From: a bacterium
GTDB taxonomy: Bacteria > Bacillota > Clostridia > Lachnospirales > Lachnospiraceae
Assembly: GCA_023664305.1 (NCBI GenBank)
Contig: JAMPFT010000002.1
Span: 1-64,000, forward strand
Direction: 5' to 3'
Length of the DNA stretch: 64,000 nucleotides
Shown here: in pieces, positions 35,653-44,864 of the stretch
Numbering within the stretch: the first letter of the stretch is position 1
Layout of the letters: every line of letters starts with the position of its first letter
Program-made: the position numbers and the translations under genes
Notes under the pieces: model-generated
What the model saw: the letters and a program-made list of their open reading frames with translations, nothing else
Database searches by the model: none
What the model was told of the DNA's origin: nothing

Positions 35653-35719
35653 CAAAAGACGGCGGGGATTTTCCGATGTGTTTGGGCGGAAACCGTTTTT
35701 GTGCCGGCAGGCGGCAGAC

Positions 35720-35806
35720 GAGTGCCTAAACCGCGCGGGAGACGGGGATTCACGACTTCCGCCCGGTTTGACAGTCCGCGAGTGCTAAAACCGCGCGGGA
35801 GACGGA
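35720..35806 (+). repeat. Pair of direct 26-base repeats 60 bases apart
   Basis: GAGTGCCTAAACCGCGCGGG (starting 35720) and GAGTGCTAAAACCGCGCGGG (starting 35780) both continue AGACGG. They lie in the 210-base spacer before the methyltransferase gene, which shows no other clear element. Confidence 0.7.
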
Positions 35807-35862
35807 CGAAGGATGCAGACGGATCAGAGAAGCGTGTTGACCGACGGGACGGGAGGATAAAG

Positions 35863-36672
35863 ATGGCGGGGCAGTATGAGGATTTTGCAGAAGTATATGA
35901 TGAATTGATGGACAATACTCCCTATGAGCTGTGGAGTGAGCGCCTGGACTCGCTGATCGGAAAATACGGAGTGTCAAAACCGGAGAGAGACGCGGAAAGT
36001 CTTTTGGACTCCGAGAGAAACCTTGTGGTGGACCTGGGCTGCGGCACGGGAACTCTGACGGAGATGATGTACCGGAAGGGGTATGACATGATCGGGGTGG
36101 ATGTTTCCGACGCCATGTTGAATATTGCCATGAGGAAGAAGGAGAAGAGCGGAGACGAGATCCTTTATCTTCAACAGGATATGAGGGAACTGGAACTGTA
36201 CAGTACCGTGGGAACCGTGTACAGCGTCTGCGATTCCCTGAATTATATTCTGGAGGAAAAGGAATTGGCGGCGGTGTTTTCTCTAATAAACAATTATCTT
36301 TATCCGGAGGGCATTTTTATTTTTGATTTTAACACCGAGTATAAGTATCGGGAAGCAATCGGGAACGCGACGATAGCCGAAAACAGGGATGACTGCAGCT
36401 TTATCTGGGAAAACTTTTACGACCCGGAGGAAGAGATCAACGAATACGATTTGACGGTATTCGTGAGAGAGGAAGGGGAGCGGTTCCGCCGCTTTACGGA
36501 AACGCATCTGCAAAGAGGATATCGGCCGGAGAGAATGCTGGAGCTGGTGGAGCAGTCGGGAATGACGGTATTGGAGATGACGGACGCGGATACCGGGGAG
36601 GCGGTCAGGCCGGAGAGCGAAAGAGTCTATATTGTGGCGAGGGAACAGGGAAAAGGGCGGAATAAACCGTAG
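35863..36672 (+). CDS. Class I SAM-dependent methyltransferase
   Basis: A 269-residue cytoplasmic methyltransferase. Motif I is VVDLGCGTGTLTEMM and motif II is GVDVSDAMLN; an acidic QQDMREL loop follows, matching the methyltransferase domain 25 group. GGGAGG is 6 bases upstream of the ATG at 35863. The long in-frame extension upstream is proline/arginine-rich and lies over the 26-base repeats, so it is not counted. Substrate unknown. Confidence 0.85.
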   Translation: MAGQYEDFAEVYDELMDNTPYELWSERLDSLIGKYGVSKPERDAESLLDSERNLVVDLGCGTGTLTEMMYRKGYDMIGVDVSDAMLNIAMRKKEKSGDEILYLQQDMRELELYSTVGTVYSVCDSLNYILEEKELAAVFSLINNYLYPEGIFIFDFNTEYKYREAIGNATIAENRDDCSFIWENFYDPEEEINEYDLTVFVREEGERFRRFTETHLQRGYRPERMLELVEQSGMTVLEMTDADTGEAVRPESERVYIVAREQGKGRNKP

Positions 36673-36772
36673 GACGTTTTGCCTGAGAAATCAGCTGCAA
36701 AAGAGAATTACCGGGAAAGACAAAGAAGCTGTAAAGTGTCCGGCGTGTGCGGACACGCATGGAGGTGTACGG

Positions 36773-37660
36773 ATGGAAGATTATATCGTGCGGGCTACGG
36801 CGGCGGATGCGCAGATCCGCGCGTTTGTGTGCAGTACAAGGGGCGTGGCGGAGGCAGCCAGACAGGTACACAATACCAGCCCCGTCGTGACGGCGGCTCT
36901 CGGCCGTCTTTTGAGCGCCGGGGCCATGATGGGCAGTATGCTGAAGAACGAAACGGATTTGATCACGCTTCAGATCAAGGGAGACGGGCCGATACGCGGT
37001 CTGACGGTGACCGCCGGACCGACGGGAAACGTAAAGGGATACGCATTGACGCCGGATGTGCTTCTGCCCGCTAATTCCGCGGGAAAACTGGATGTGGGCG
37101 GAGCCGTGGGGCGCGGGACGCTGCGCGTGATTAAAGATATGGGATTAAAAGAGCCCTATATCGGGCAGACTCTGCTACAGACGGGAGAGATTGCGGAGGA
37201 TCTGACCTGGTACTTTGCCTCTTCCGAGCAGATTCCCTCCAGCGTCGGGCTGGGTGTGCTGATGAACCGGGACAACACCGTGCGGCAGGCGGGCGGCTTT
37301 ATCATACAACTCATGCCGTTTGCGGCGGATGAAACGGTAGACAGGCTGGAGCAGAATCTGAGCAGGGTCAGTTCGGTGACTTCTCTGCTGGACGGCGGAT
37401 GTACGCCGGAGCAGATGCTGGAGATCCTTCTCGAGGGACTTTCTCCGGAAAAGACGGATACGGTTCCGGCAGTTTTCCGCTGCGAATGCAGCCGGGAGCG
37501 GATCGAGAAGGTTCTGGTGAGTCTGGGATCCAAAGAGATAAAGGAAATGATAGACGACGGGCAGGAGATAGAGGTGAACTGTCAGTTTTGTAACGCGCAT
37601 TATAAGTTCTCGGTGGAGGAGCTGGAGGCAATTTATCGCAGATGTGTGAAAACGCAGTGA
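36773..37660 (+). CDS. hslO: Redox-regulated chaperone Hsp33
   Basis: A 295-residue cytoplasmic chaperone that is activated by oxidation. The N-terminal domain (YIVRATAADAQIRAF) and the C-terminal zinc-binding cysteines CEC (FRCECSRE) and CQFC, spaced about 30 residues apart, are all present, so the redox switch is intact. GGAGGTG lies 5 bases before the ATG. Confidence 0.93.
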   Translation: MEDYIVRATAADAQIRAFVCSTRGVAEAARQVHNTSPVVTAALGRLLSAGAMMGSMLKNETDLITLQIKGDGPIRGLTVTAGPTGNVKGYALTPDVLLPANSAGKLDVGGAVGRGTLRVIKDMGLKEPYIGQTLLQTGEIAEDLTWYFASSEQIPSSVGLGVLMNRDNTVRQAGGFIIQLMPFAADETVDRLEQNLSRVSSVTSLLDGGCTPEQMLEILLEGLSPEKTDTVPAVFRCECSRERIEKVLVSLGSKEIKEMIDDGQEIEVNCQFCNAHYKFSVEELEAIYRRCVKTQ

Positions 37661-37754
37661 AGGACGCTGTGACGGCTTATGCTTTCGCGCCGAAGGGCGG
37701 GCAGGGCGGCGGTACGGGACTGCATGGAATGTATCTGTGATACGGAGGGATACG

Positions 37755-39665
37755 ATGGAGCACGGATTTATCAAAGTGGCTGCAGTGACACCAAAGATAA
37801 GAGTGGCGGATCCGGTATACAACGGAGCGGTGATCTGCGAAGAACTGGATAAAGCCTGTGAAAAGGGAGCCAAAATCATTGCGTTTCCGGAGCTTTGCCT
37901 TACAGGCTATACCTGCGGCGATCTGTTCCTGCAGCAGACGCTGCTTGAAGAGGCAAAGCGGCAGCTGCTTGCGGTGGCGAAGGCGTCCGAAGGCAGGGAC
38001 CCGTTGGTTATTCTGGGGCTTCCCATAGAGCGCGCGGGACGCCTCTATAATACGGCGGCGGTGATACAGGACGGAAAGGTCCTGGGGCTGGTGCCAAAGG
38101 CAAATATTCCGTCTTATGCCGAGTTTTATGAAGGAAGACATTTTGCCGCGGGGAACAGCGAACCGGCGGCGCTTGAGCTGGGAGGAAGAGAGGTTCCCTT
38201 TGGAACCAATCTGCTGTTTGAGTGCGGGAATGTGACGGGGCTTACGGTAGCCTGCGAGATCTGCGAGGATTTGTGGGTTGCGGAGCCGCCGTGTACGCGC
38301 CATGCGCTCAAGGGCGCGACCGTCATCGTGAATCTGTCCGCTTCCAACGAGACGGTGGGAAAGGACGAGTATAGGGAGCTTCTGGTAAAATCCGCCAGCG
38401 CAAGGCTCATCTGCGGGTATGTATACGCGGCGGCGGGGGAAGGGGAATCCACACAGGATCTGGTGTTTGGAGGCCATAATCTGATCGCCGAGAACGGAAC
38501 CGTGCTGGCGCAGGCAAAAAGGTTTCGATGCGGGACGCTCTACGGGGATCTGGATGTTCACAGGCTTCTTGCGCAGAGACGCAGGATGGGGACATTCGGC
38601 GGGGAACCGGGGGAGAATTATGTGACGGTGCCTTTTGGGCTGAGGACGGAAGAGACAAACGTGGAGCGAATCTTTGCCTGCAGACCTTTTGTCCCGGAGG
38701 ATGAGGAGAAGAGAAGGCAGCGCTGCGAGGAAATTTTGTCGATTCAGGCCTACGGACTGAAGAAGAGACTTGAGTATACGGGGCTTTCCGCGGCGGTAAT
38801 CGGAATTTCCGGGGGCCTGGACTCGACGCTGGCGCTTCTGGCGACGGCTAAGACCTTTGATCTGCTCAAGCTGGATCGGAAAGGGATTACCGCGGTGACC
38901 ATGCCCTGTTTCGGCACTACGGACAGAACTCTCGGCAATGCCTGCAGACTTGCGGAAGGTTTGGGAGTCACGCTTAAGAAGATAGAGATCGGCGAGGCAG
39001 TGGAGCTTCACTTCCGCGATATCGGACAGGATCCGTCAGAGCACGACGCCGCGTATGAAAATGCCCAGGCGCGGGAACGCATGCAGGTGCTTATGGATCT
39101 GGCAAACCGTCTGAACGGTCTGGTCATCGGAACGGGAGATCTGTCGGAGCTTGCGCTGGGATGGACGACCTATAACGGGGATCACATGTCTATGTACGGG
39201 GTGAACGCGGGCGTTCCCAAAACGCTGGTGCGGCATCTGGTGAAATTTTGTGCGGAAAACAGCGCCGGGAGGGAGTTGGCGGAGGTTTTGGAGGACATAC
39301 TGGATACCCCGGTGAGTCCCGAACTGCTGCCTCCGGTAGACGGCAGAATCTCACAGCGGACGGAGGAACTGGCAGGCCCCTACGAGCTTCACGATTTTTT
39401 CCTCTATTACATGCTGCGGTGCGGGTTTCCGCCTGCAAAGGTGTACCGTGTGGCAAAGCTTGCCTTTCGCGGGCAGTATGAGGATGCGGTTATCTTAAAA
39501 TGGCTGAAGGTCTTTTACCGGAGATTTTTCGGGCAGCAGTTCAAACGATCCTGTCTTCCCGACGGCCCCAAGGTGGGCAGCGTGTCCTTATCGCCCAGAG
39601 GGGATCTGCGTATGCCGTCGGATGCCTGTGCGGATTTATGGCTGGAGGAATTGGAGAAGCTGTAA
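37755..39665 (+). CDS. nadE: Glutamine-dependent NAD(+) synthetase
   Basis: A 636-residue two-domain enzyme that amidates nicotinic acid adenine dinucleotide to NAD using glutamine. The N-terminal nitrilase-type glutaminase has Glu in FPELCLTGY, Lys in LVPKANIPSY and Cys in ACEICEDLW. The C-terminal ATP-pyrophosphatase has GISGGLDSTLAL. Length is typical for the clostridial/tuberculosis-type enzyme. GGAGGG lies 5 bases before the ATG at 37755. Confidence 0.94.
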   Translation: MEHGFIKVAAVTPKIRVADPVYNGAVICEELDKACEKGAKIIAFPELCLTGYTCGDLFLQQTLLEEAKRQLLAVAKASEGRDPLVILGLPIERAGRLYNTAAVIQDGKVLGLVPKANIPSYAEFYEGRHFAAGNSEPAALELGGREVPFGTNLLFECGNVTGLTVACEICEDLWVAEPPCTRHALKGATVIVNLSASNETVGKDEYRELLVKSASARLICGYVYAAAGEGESTQDLVFGGHNLIAENGTVLAQAKRFRCGTLYGDLDVHRLLAQRRRMGTFGGEPGENYVTVPFGLRTEETNVERIFACRPFVPEDEEKRRQRCEEILSIQAYGLKKRLEYTGLSAAVIGISGGLDSTLALLATAKTFDLLKLDRKGITAVTMPCFGTTDRTLGNACRLAEGLGVTLKKIEIGEAVELHFRDIGQDPSEHDAAYENAQARERMQVLMDLANRLNGLVIGTGDLSELALGWTTYNGDHMSMYGVNAGVPKTLVRHLVKFCAENSAGRELAEVLEDILDTPVSPELLPPVDGRISQRTEELAGPYELHDFFLYYMLRCGFPPAKVYRVAKLAFRGQYEDAVILKWLKVFYRRFFGQQFKRSCLPDGPKVGSVSLSPRGDLRMPSDACADLWLEELEKL

Positions 39666-39673
39666 ATGTGCAG

Positions 39674-39699
39674 CGGAAAGGAGCTATTGCTCCTTTCCG
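39674..39699. terminator. Perfect hairpin between convergent genes
   Basis: CGGAAAGGAGC and GCTCCTTTCCG pair perfectly around TATT. It covers the stop codon of the leftward gene and lies 9 bases after the nadE stop, serving both genes. Neither side has a long T tract. Confidence 0.6.
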
Positions 39700-40160
39700 G
39701 CCGCCGCCTTATCCAGGGAGTTTTGGATGGCCTCCAGCAATACCAGAGAGGTATATTTGCTGTCGGAGGAATAGGTTACGCCTTCCGGTGTCTGCAGCTC
39801 GTAAATCTGACTGCAGATGGATTCGAAAGCGGGTTCCAGCAAGGGATACATAGTGGTGACGGCATCGTTCAGATTTACCATACGGATGGAAGTGATGGAA
39901 TCCTTATCCACGATAACCTCCACGTCGATGGTCTGATTGCCGAGAACCAGTTCTGTGGTGTAGATGCCGGGTATGTAGAGGGAGGCGGAGCTTGTGGTGA
40001 CGGCATCCTCTTTTGCCTCTTTTGGAGTGGGAGCGTCTTCCTTGTCGGGAAGGAGCATCATGACCAGCAGAACGATGAACAGGATGCCCAGAGCGGCAAA
40101 GATGGCGGTATAAATCAGCTCTTTCATATGTAATACGACTATTTTTGTTTTTGCACTCAT
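39684..40160 (-). CDS. Membrane-anchored conserved hypothetical protein
   Basis: A 158-residue protein with one N-terminal membrane helix (about residues 16-36, TAIFAALGILFIVLLVMMLL) and an extracellular domain. The pattern GIYTTELVLGNQTIDVEV followed by SIRMVNLNDAV loosely resembles FMN-binding-like or peptidoglycan-associated domains of clostridial proteins, but no SGAT flavinylation motif is present. AAGGGG precedes the ATG. Function unknown. Confidence 0.7.
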   Translation of the reverse strand: MSAKTKIVVLHMKELIYTAIFAALGILFIVLLVMMLLPDKEDAPTPKEAKEDAVTTSSASLYIPGIYTTELVLGNQTIDVEVIVDKDSITSIRMVNLNDAVTTMYPLLEPAFESICSQIYELQTPEGVTYSSDSKYTSLVLLEAIQNSLDKAAAGKEQ

Positions 40161-40248
40161 TTATAATCCCCTTGATTCGTCACGGTACGTTTCTTTATAA
40201 TAAATATGAGCAGGCGGGAAAGAATATGCTTTCTCCCGTAATTTCTCA

Positions 40249-40278
40249 TTGACAAGTGTCCCTGCCTGTTGCTATGAT
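40249..40278 (+). promoter_or_regulatory. Promoter of the glutamine synthetase gene
   Basis: Perfect TTGACA at 40249-40254 and TATGAT at 40273-40278 preceded by TGC, with an 18-base spacer. Transcription should start near 40285, exactly at the base of the leader hairpin. Confidence 0.8.
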
Positions 40279-40285
40279 GATCTCG

Positions 40286-40332
40286 GGACAAGGGCGTTCT
40301 ATTGAGGGATAGGACTGCTCTTGTCCTGTTTT
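40286..40332 (+). terminator. Leader terminator hairpin with hexaloop before glnA
   Basis: GGACAAG (40286-40292) pairs with CTTGTCC (40320-40326) and GTTCTAT (40296-40302) with ATAGGAC (40309-40315), leaving a six-base loop TGAGGG; TGTTTT follows. It is at the extreme 5' end of the transcript. A second hairpin TGTCCGC/GCGGACA lies just before the glnA ribosome-binding site. Confidence 0.7.
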
Positions 40333-40390
40333 AAAATGTGCGATGCTGGATGTTTTGAATGTCCGCCGGAGCGGACAGATGGGAGTCGGT

Positions 40391-41719
40391 ATGAAGAATT
40401 ATTCACGAGAGGACATTTTCAGACTGGTGGAAGAGGAGGATGTGGAATTTATCCGTCTGCAGTTTACGGACATGTCCGGCAATCTGAAAAACATTGCCGT
40501 CACGGCGAGCCAGCTGGAGAAGGCGCTGGATAACAGGTGTATGTTCGACGGATCCGCCATTGACGGCTTTGTGGGGATCGAGGAGTCGGACCTGTATCTG
40601 TATCCCGATCTGTCAACCTTTGAAATTTTTCCCTGGAGACCTCAGCAGGGCAAGGTTGCAAGGATGATCTGTGACATACACCGGTCGGACGGCAGTCCGT
40701 TTTACGGGGATCCCAGACTGGTGCTGAAGAAAGCGCTTAAGGACGCCGCCGGGCTGGGGTACACCTTCGAGGTGGGGCCTGAGTGCGAATTTTTCCTGTT
40801 CAACACGGACGAGAACGCCATGCCTACGACTCAGACGCGTGAGCAGGCGAGCTATTTTGACATCGGACCGCTGGATGAGGGGGAGAACGCGAGGCGCGAC
40901 ATTGTCATGACGCTGGAGGATATGGGGCTGGTCATCGAGGCGTCTCACCACGAGATGGCCCCGGCCCAGCATGAGATCGATCTGGGGTATGACGAGGCGC
41001 TTGCCACGGCGGACAATATTATGACCTTTAAGCTGGCGGCCCGCACCATAGCGAAGCGGCACGGTCTGCACGCCACGTTCATGCCAAAGCCGAAGTATGG
41101 CGTCAACGGTTCCGGCATGCATATCAATATGTCTATGCGCAGGGACGGGAAAAACATTTTTGCGGATGAAGAGGATCCGAACGGATTGAGCAGGGAGGCG
41201 TACTGCTTTATCGGAGGTATCATGAAGCATATCAGGGCGATGGCGGCGGTCACGAATCCTTTGGTCAATTCTTACAAGAGGCTGGTGCCCGGATTCGCGG
41301 CGCCGGTGTACATTGCCTGGAGCGCCACGAACAGGAGTCCGCTGATCCGGATACCGAAGGGAGGAGCAGGCACCAGAATCGAGCTGAGAAGCCCGGATTC
41401 GGCGGCAAATCCTTATCTGACGTTGGCAGTCTGTCTGGAGGCAGGGCTGGACGGCATCAGAAACGGGATCGAACCGCCGAAGAGTGTGGACGGCAATATT
41501 TACAGCATGGCGGAAGCAGAGAGAAAGCGGCTCGGGATCGGAAATCTGCCCGGGACGCTGATTGAGGCGGTAGAGGAGCTGAAGCGGGACAGCTTTATTC
41601 TGGATGTGCTTGGAGAGCATGTGGCTGAGAATTACATTGCGGCAAAGGAAAAGGAGTGGCAGAAATACCGCGCCCATGTGTCTGAATGGGAGATAGAGGA
41701 GTATTTGTACCGTTATTAG
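40391..41719 (+). CDS. glnA: Glutamine synthetase type I
   Basis: A 442-residue cytoplasmic enzyme that makes glutamine from glutamate, ammonia and ATP. Recognisable motifs are FDGSAIDGFVGI, the Glu-rich metal site EVGPECEFFLF, HHEMAPAQHEIDLGY, the glycine loop GVNGSGMHINMS and the phosphate-binding NRSPLIRIP. Length (442) fits the GSI-alpha subtype of Gram-positives, which is not adenylylated. GGGAG lies before the ATG at 40391, which is preferred over an upstream in-frame ATG at 40343. It is followed by an ANTAR regulator, and its leader has a hexaloop terminator. Confidence 0.96.
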   Translation: MKNYSREDIFRLVEEEDVEFIRLQFTDMSGNLKNIAVTASQLEKALDNRCMFDGSAIDGFVGIEESDLYLYPDLSTFEIFPWRPQQGKVARMICDIHRSDGSPFYGDPRLVLKKALKDAAGLGYTFEVGPECEFFLFNTDENAMPTTQTREQASYFDIGPLDEGENARRDIVMTLEDMGLVIEASHHEMAPAQHEIDLGYDEALATADNIMTFKLAARTIAKRHGLHATFMPKPKYGVNGSGMHINMSMRRDGKNIFADEEDPNGLSREAYCFIGGIMKHIRAMAAVTNPLVNSYKRLVPGFAAPVYIAWSATNRSPLIRIPKGGAGTRIELRSPDSAANPYLTLAVCLEAGLDGIRNGIEPPKSVDGNIYSMAEAERKRLGIGNLPGTLIEAVEELKRDSFILDVLGEHVAENYIAAKEKEWQKYRAHVSEWEIEEYLYRY

Positions 41720-41818
41720 CGTGAGAAGAATCCGGCGCTCGCGGTCGAAGCCGCTTCGCGAAGATTTTGCGGCGCAGGGAACGTCAGATACTCATGCCGG
41801 AGGGAAGGAGTTGGGTGC

Positions 41819-42367
41819 TTGACGAACATTATTGTTGCTCTGCCGAGATTGGAAGACGCAAAGGGCATTCGAAATATCCTTGTCCGGAACGGTTTCCCGG
41901 TGACCGGCGTCTGTACCACGGGCGCCCAGGCAATCAGTCAGGCCGATGAACTGGGAAGCGGGATTCTGATCTGCGGCTACAAGCTGACAGATATGGTATA
42001 TGCGGATATACGCGGATGTCTGCCGTCTGAATTTGAAATGCTGCTGATAGCGTCCCCGCGTTTTTTAAGCCAGCGGGAGAGAGGCGGAATCGTCTGTCTT
42101 GCCATGCCGTTAAAAACCGGGGAACTGGTGGGCACGGTGGAAATGATGGCGGAGGAGCTGAGACGGCGTCGCAGAAGCGCAAGGCTAAGCCCCAGAACCC
42201 GAAACAGGGAGGAAGAGGCGGCGATCCGGGAGGCAAAGGAGCTGCTTATGGCCCGAAACCATATGACGGAGGAAGAAGCCCACAGATATCTGCAGAAATG
42301 CAGTATGGACAGCGGTACAAATCTGGCGGAGACAGCGTTTATGGTGCTGTCCGTGATGAAGAACTGA
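41819..42367 (+). CDS. ANTAR-domain antitermination regulator with receiver-like domain
   Basis: A 182-residue protein starting with TTG (GGAG 8 bases upstream). Residues 1-115 look like a response-regulator-type receiver, but the usual Asp pocket is poorly conserved (GILICGYKLTD in place of DLVLLD), so it may be a pseudo-receiver as in AmiR. Residues 125-180 form the three-helix ANTAR domain (IREAKELLMARNHMTEEEAH, then MDSGTNLAETAF). ANTAR proteins bind paired hexaloop hairpins and block terminators. The adjacent glnA with its hexaloop terminator is the obvious target. It precedes dapF by about 70 bases. Confidence 0.88.
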   Translation: MTNIIVALPRLEDAKGIRNILVRNGFPVTGVCTTGAQAISQADELGSGILICGYKLTDMVYADIRGCLPSEFEMLLIASPRFLSQRERGGIVCLAMPLKTGELVGTVEMMAEELRRRRRSARLSPRTRNREEEAAIREAKELLMARNHMTEEEAHRYLQKCSMDSGTNLAETAFMVLSVMKN

Positions 42368-42439
42368 GCGAGGTCCGACAAAACGGACAGGGAGGTATGG
42401 TTTGAAAATAAAATTTGAAGCACGCAAGGGGGTATCGGC

Positions 42440-43327
42440 ATGAAGTTTACCAAGATGCATGGCTGCGGAAACGATTATGTGTATATTAACGGCTTTACGG
42501 AAAAGATGCCTCAGGAGGAAAAGCCGGAGGTGGTCAGATTTTTAAGCGACAGGCATTTCGGCGTGGGAGGAGACGGGGTGATTTTTATCAATCCTTCTCA
42601 GGAGGCCGATTTTGAGATGGAGATGTTTAACGCGGACGGAACCGGGGCGCAGATGTGCGGAAACGGCATCCGCTGCGTGGCAAAGTTCGTCTATGACAAG
42701 GGGCTGACGGATTCCACGCGGATCTCGGTGATCAGCGCCGGGAGCATAAAGTATCTGGAGCTTGCGCTGACGAAGGATCCGAAACAGCCGGAAAGCCGGG
42801 GGACGGTGAAGACGGTGCGGGTGGATATGGGCAGTCCGATTCTGGCGGCGGAAAAGATCCCTGTGGTCTCGGGATCCAAGGAAGTGATAAATGAGCCGAT
42901 TTATGTGGACGAGAAGGAATACAGGATGACCTGTGTCTCCATGGGAAATCCTCACGCGGTGATTTTCTGCCGCGATGTGGCGGATAAGAAGCTGGAGCAG
43001 ATCGGGCCGCTGTTCGAAAGACATGTCCGGTTTCCGCAGAGAGTCAATACGGAGTTTGTAGAGGTGCTGGACCGGCGGAACATATTTATGCGCGTCTGGG
43101 AGAGAGGAACCGGAGAAACGCTGGCCTGCGGCACAGGCTGCTGCGCTGCCGCGGTGGCCTGTGTGCTGAACGGGCTGACGGAGGAGCGTGTCACGGTGAA
43201 ATTACCGGGCGGAGAGCTGCTGATCGAATGGGACCGCGGGGAAAACAGAGTCTATATGACGGGTCCGGCGGTTACGGTATATGAAGGAGAGATATCGGTA
43301 TGTTTAAAATCAATGACGACTATTTAA
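42440..43327 (+). CDS. dapF: Diaminopimelate epimerase
   Basis: A 295-residue enzyme that interconverts LL- and meso-diaminopimelate for lysine and peptidoglycan synthesis. The cofactor-free catalytic cysteines are in MCGNGIRC and ACGTGCC. The start MKFTKMHGCGNDY is standard. GGGGGTAT lies before the ATG. Its end overlaps dapL by 28 bases, so the two are coupled. Confidence 0.95.
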   Translation: MKFTKMHGCGNDYVYINGFTEKMPQEEKPEVVRFLSDRHFGVGGDGVIFINPSQEADFEMEMFNADGTGAQMCGNGIRCVAKFVYDKGLTDSTRISVISAGSIKYLELALTKDPKQPESRGTVKTVRVDMGSPILAAEKIPVVSGSKEVINEPIYVDEKEYRMTCVSMGNPHAVIFCRDVADKKLEQIGPLFERHVRFPQRVNTEFVEVLDRRNIFMRVWERGTGETLACGTGCCAAAVACVLNGLTEERVTVKLPGGELLIEWDRGENRVYMTGPAVTVYEGEISVCLKSMTTI

Positions 43328-44514
43328 AGCTTCCGGGAAGCTATCTGTTTTCCACGATCGGAAAGAAGGTCGGCGCGTACAGCGCCGCACACCCCGACAA
43401 AAAGGTTATCCGGCTCGGGATCGGCGACGTGACGCAGCCTTTGGTTCCCGCGGTTTTAGAGGCGCTGCACAGCGCCGTGGATGAGATGGGAAGGGCGGAG
43501 ACCTTCCGGGGCTACGCGCCGGATCTGGGCTATGAATTTTTAAGAAACGCGATTGCGGACAATGATTACAGGGCAAGGGGATGCCATATCCTTCCGGACG
43601 AGATCTTTGTCTCCGACGGCGCAAAGAGCGATTCCGCCAATATCCAGGAGATTTTTAGCCGGGACAATCGGATTGCCGTGTGCGATCCGGTTTATCCCGT
43701 CTATGTGGATTCCAACGTCATGGCGGGCAGAACCGGCAGCTATGACCCTGAAACGGAGACCTGGAGTAATGTGATTTATATGCCCTGTACGGCAGGAAAC
43801 GGTTTTCTGCCGGAGCTTCCCGACAGGACGCCGGATTTGATCTATCTGTGTTTTCCGAATAATCCCACAGGCGCGGCGATTACGCGGGACAGACTCCAGA
43901 GCTGGGTGGATTATGCCAACAGGGTGGGGGCGGTGATCCTGTATGACGCGGCGTATGAGGCCTATATATCGCAGGAGGATATTCCCCACAGCATCTATGA
44001 GTGCGACGGAGCCAGAACCTGCGCCATCGAGCTTCGCTCCTTTTCCAAAAACGCCGGTTTTACGGGGGTGCGGCTCGGCTTTACCGTTGTCCCCAAGGAT
44101 TTGAAATGCGGGGAAACTGCGCTTCACTCTCTCTGGGCGAGACGGCACGGCACGAAGTATAACGGCGCGCCGTATATCGTACAGCGGGCGGGCGAGGCGG
44201 TTTACTCGGAGGTCGGGAAAGCGCAGCTGAAGGAACAGATTGCATATTACAGGAATAATGCGCGTTATATTTACAACGGGCTGAAGGAGGCCGGCTATAC
44301 GGTTTCCGGCGGAGTAAACGCTCCCTATATCTGGATGAAGGTGCCGGAAGGCATGACGAGTTGGGAATTTTTTGACTATCTGTTGGAGAATGCCAATGTT
44401 GTGGGGACGCCCGGCTCCGGCTTCGGTCCCAGCGGCGAGTCCTATTTCCGGCTGACCGCGTTCGGGAGCTATGAGAATACCGTGGAGGCGGTGGACCGAA
44501 TCAGAGAGCTGTAG
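43300..44514 (+). CDS. dapL: LL-diaminopimelate aminotransferase
   Basis: A 404-residue PLP enzyme that converts tetrahydrodipicolinate directly to LL-diaminopimelate, bypassing the succinyl and acetyl routes. Motifs include IRLGIGDVTQPL, GYEFLRNAIA, VSDGAKSD, FPNNPTGAA and the PLP lysine in FSKNAGFTGVRLGF. It overlaps dapF and together they complete the route to meso-diaminopimelate. Confidence 0.95.
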   Translation: MFKINDDYLKLPGSYLFSTIGKKVGAYSAAHPDKKVIRLGIGDVTQPLVPAVLEALHSAVDEMGRAETFRGYAPDLGYEFLRNAIADNDYRARGCHILPDEIFVSDGAKSDSANIQEIFSRDNRIAVCDPVYPVYVDSNVMAGRTGSYDPETETWSNVIYMPCTAGNGFLPELPDRTPDLIYLCFPNNPTGAAITRDRLQSWVDYANRVGAVILYDAAYEAYISQEDIPHSIYECDGARTCAIELRSFSKNAGFTGVRLGFTVVPKDLKCGETALHSLWARRHGTKYNGAPYIVQRAGEAVYSEVGKAQLKEQIAYYRNNARYIYNGLKEAGYTVSGGVNAPYIWMKVPEGMTSWEFFDYLLENANVVGTPGSGFGPSGESYFRLTAFGSYENTVEAVDRIREL

Positions 44515-44536
44515 ACGTAAGGCGGAGGAATCGGGA

Positions 44537-44833
44537 ATGGAGCACAGGGTAAGTAAAGAGACAATAGAATATGTGAGCATACTGGCGCAGCTGGAGCTCA
44601 CCGAAGAGGAGCGTGTACAGGCCGGAAAGGATATGGGGAGGATGCTGGACTGTATCGACAGGCTGAACGAGCTTGACACCTCGGGGACGGAGCCTGTGTC
44701 CCATGTTATTCCGGTACAGAACGTATTCCGCGAGGACGAGGCGGTAAACGGGGACGGGAGAGAAAAGACGCTGCAAAATGCGCCGAAGGCAAAAAACGGC
44801 ATGTTTGCGGTTCCCAGAACCTTTGACGCTTAA
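44537..44833 (+). CDS. gatC: Asp/Glu-tRNA amidotransferase subunit C
   Basis: A 98-residue small subunit that stabilises GatA/GatB. It has the typical opening VSKETIEYVSILAQLELTEEE. GGAGG lies 8 bases before the ATG at 44537. First gene of gatCAB, which is in canonical order. Confidence 0.93.
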   Translation: MEHRVSKETIEYVSILAQLELTEEERVQAGKDMGRMLDCIDRLNELDTSGTEPVSHVIPVQNVFREDEAVNGDGREKTLQNAPKAKNGMFAVPRTFDA

Positions 44834-44864
44834 GGCGCGCCTGCCGGGATCGGAGAGGAAAAAG

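Noticed and set aside
37677-39011. 444-codon minus-strand frame opposite nadE
   Set aside because: Shadow of the NAD synthetase gene; composition not protein-like.
40286-40332. Classical two-hairpin ANTAR target RNA
   Set aside because: Only one hexaloop hairpin could be drawn after the predicted transcription start and its first loop base is T, not A; reported as a possible variant instead.
41721-41780. Sequence after glnA sharing GTGAGAAGAAT and TTCGCGAAGA with the hairpin cluster at 25881
   Set aside because: Only two short blocks of 10-11 bases match and the pairing differs, so a common repeat family cannot be claimed.
43540-44802. 420-codon minus-strand frame opposite dapL and gatC
   Set aside because: Spans two clear plus-strand genes and has no family features.
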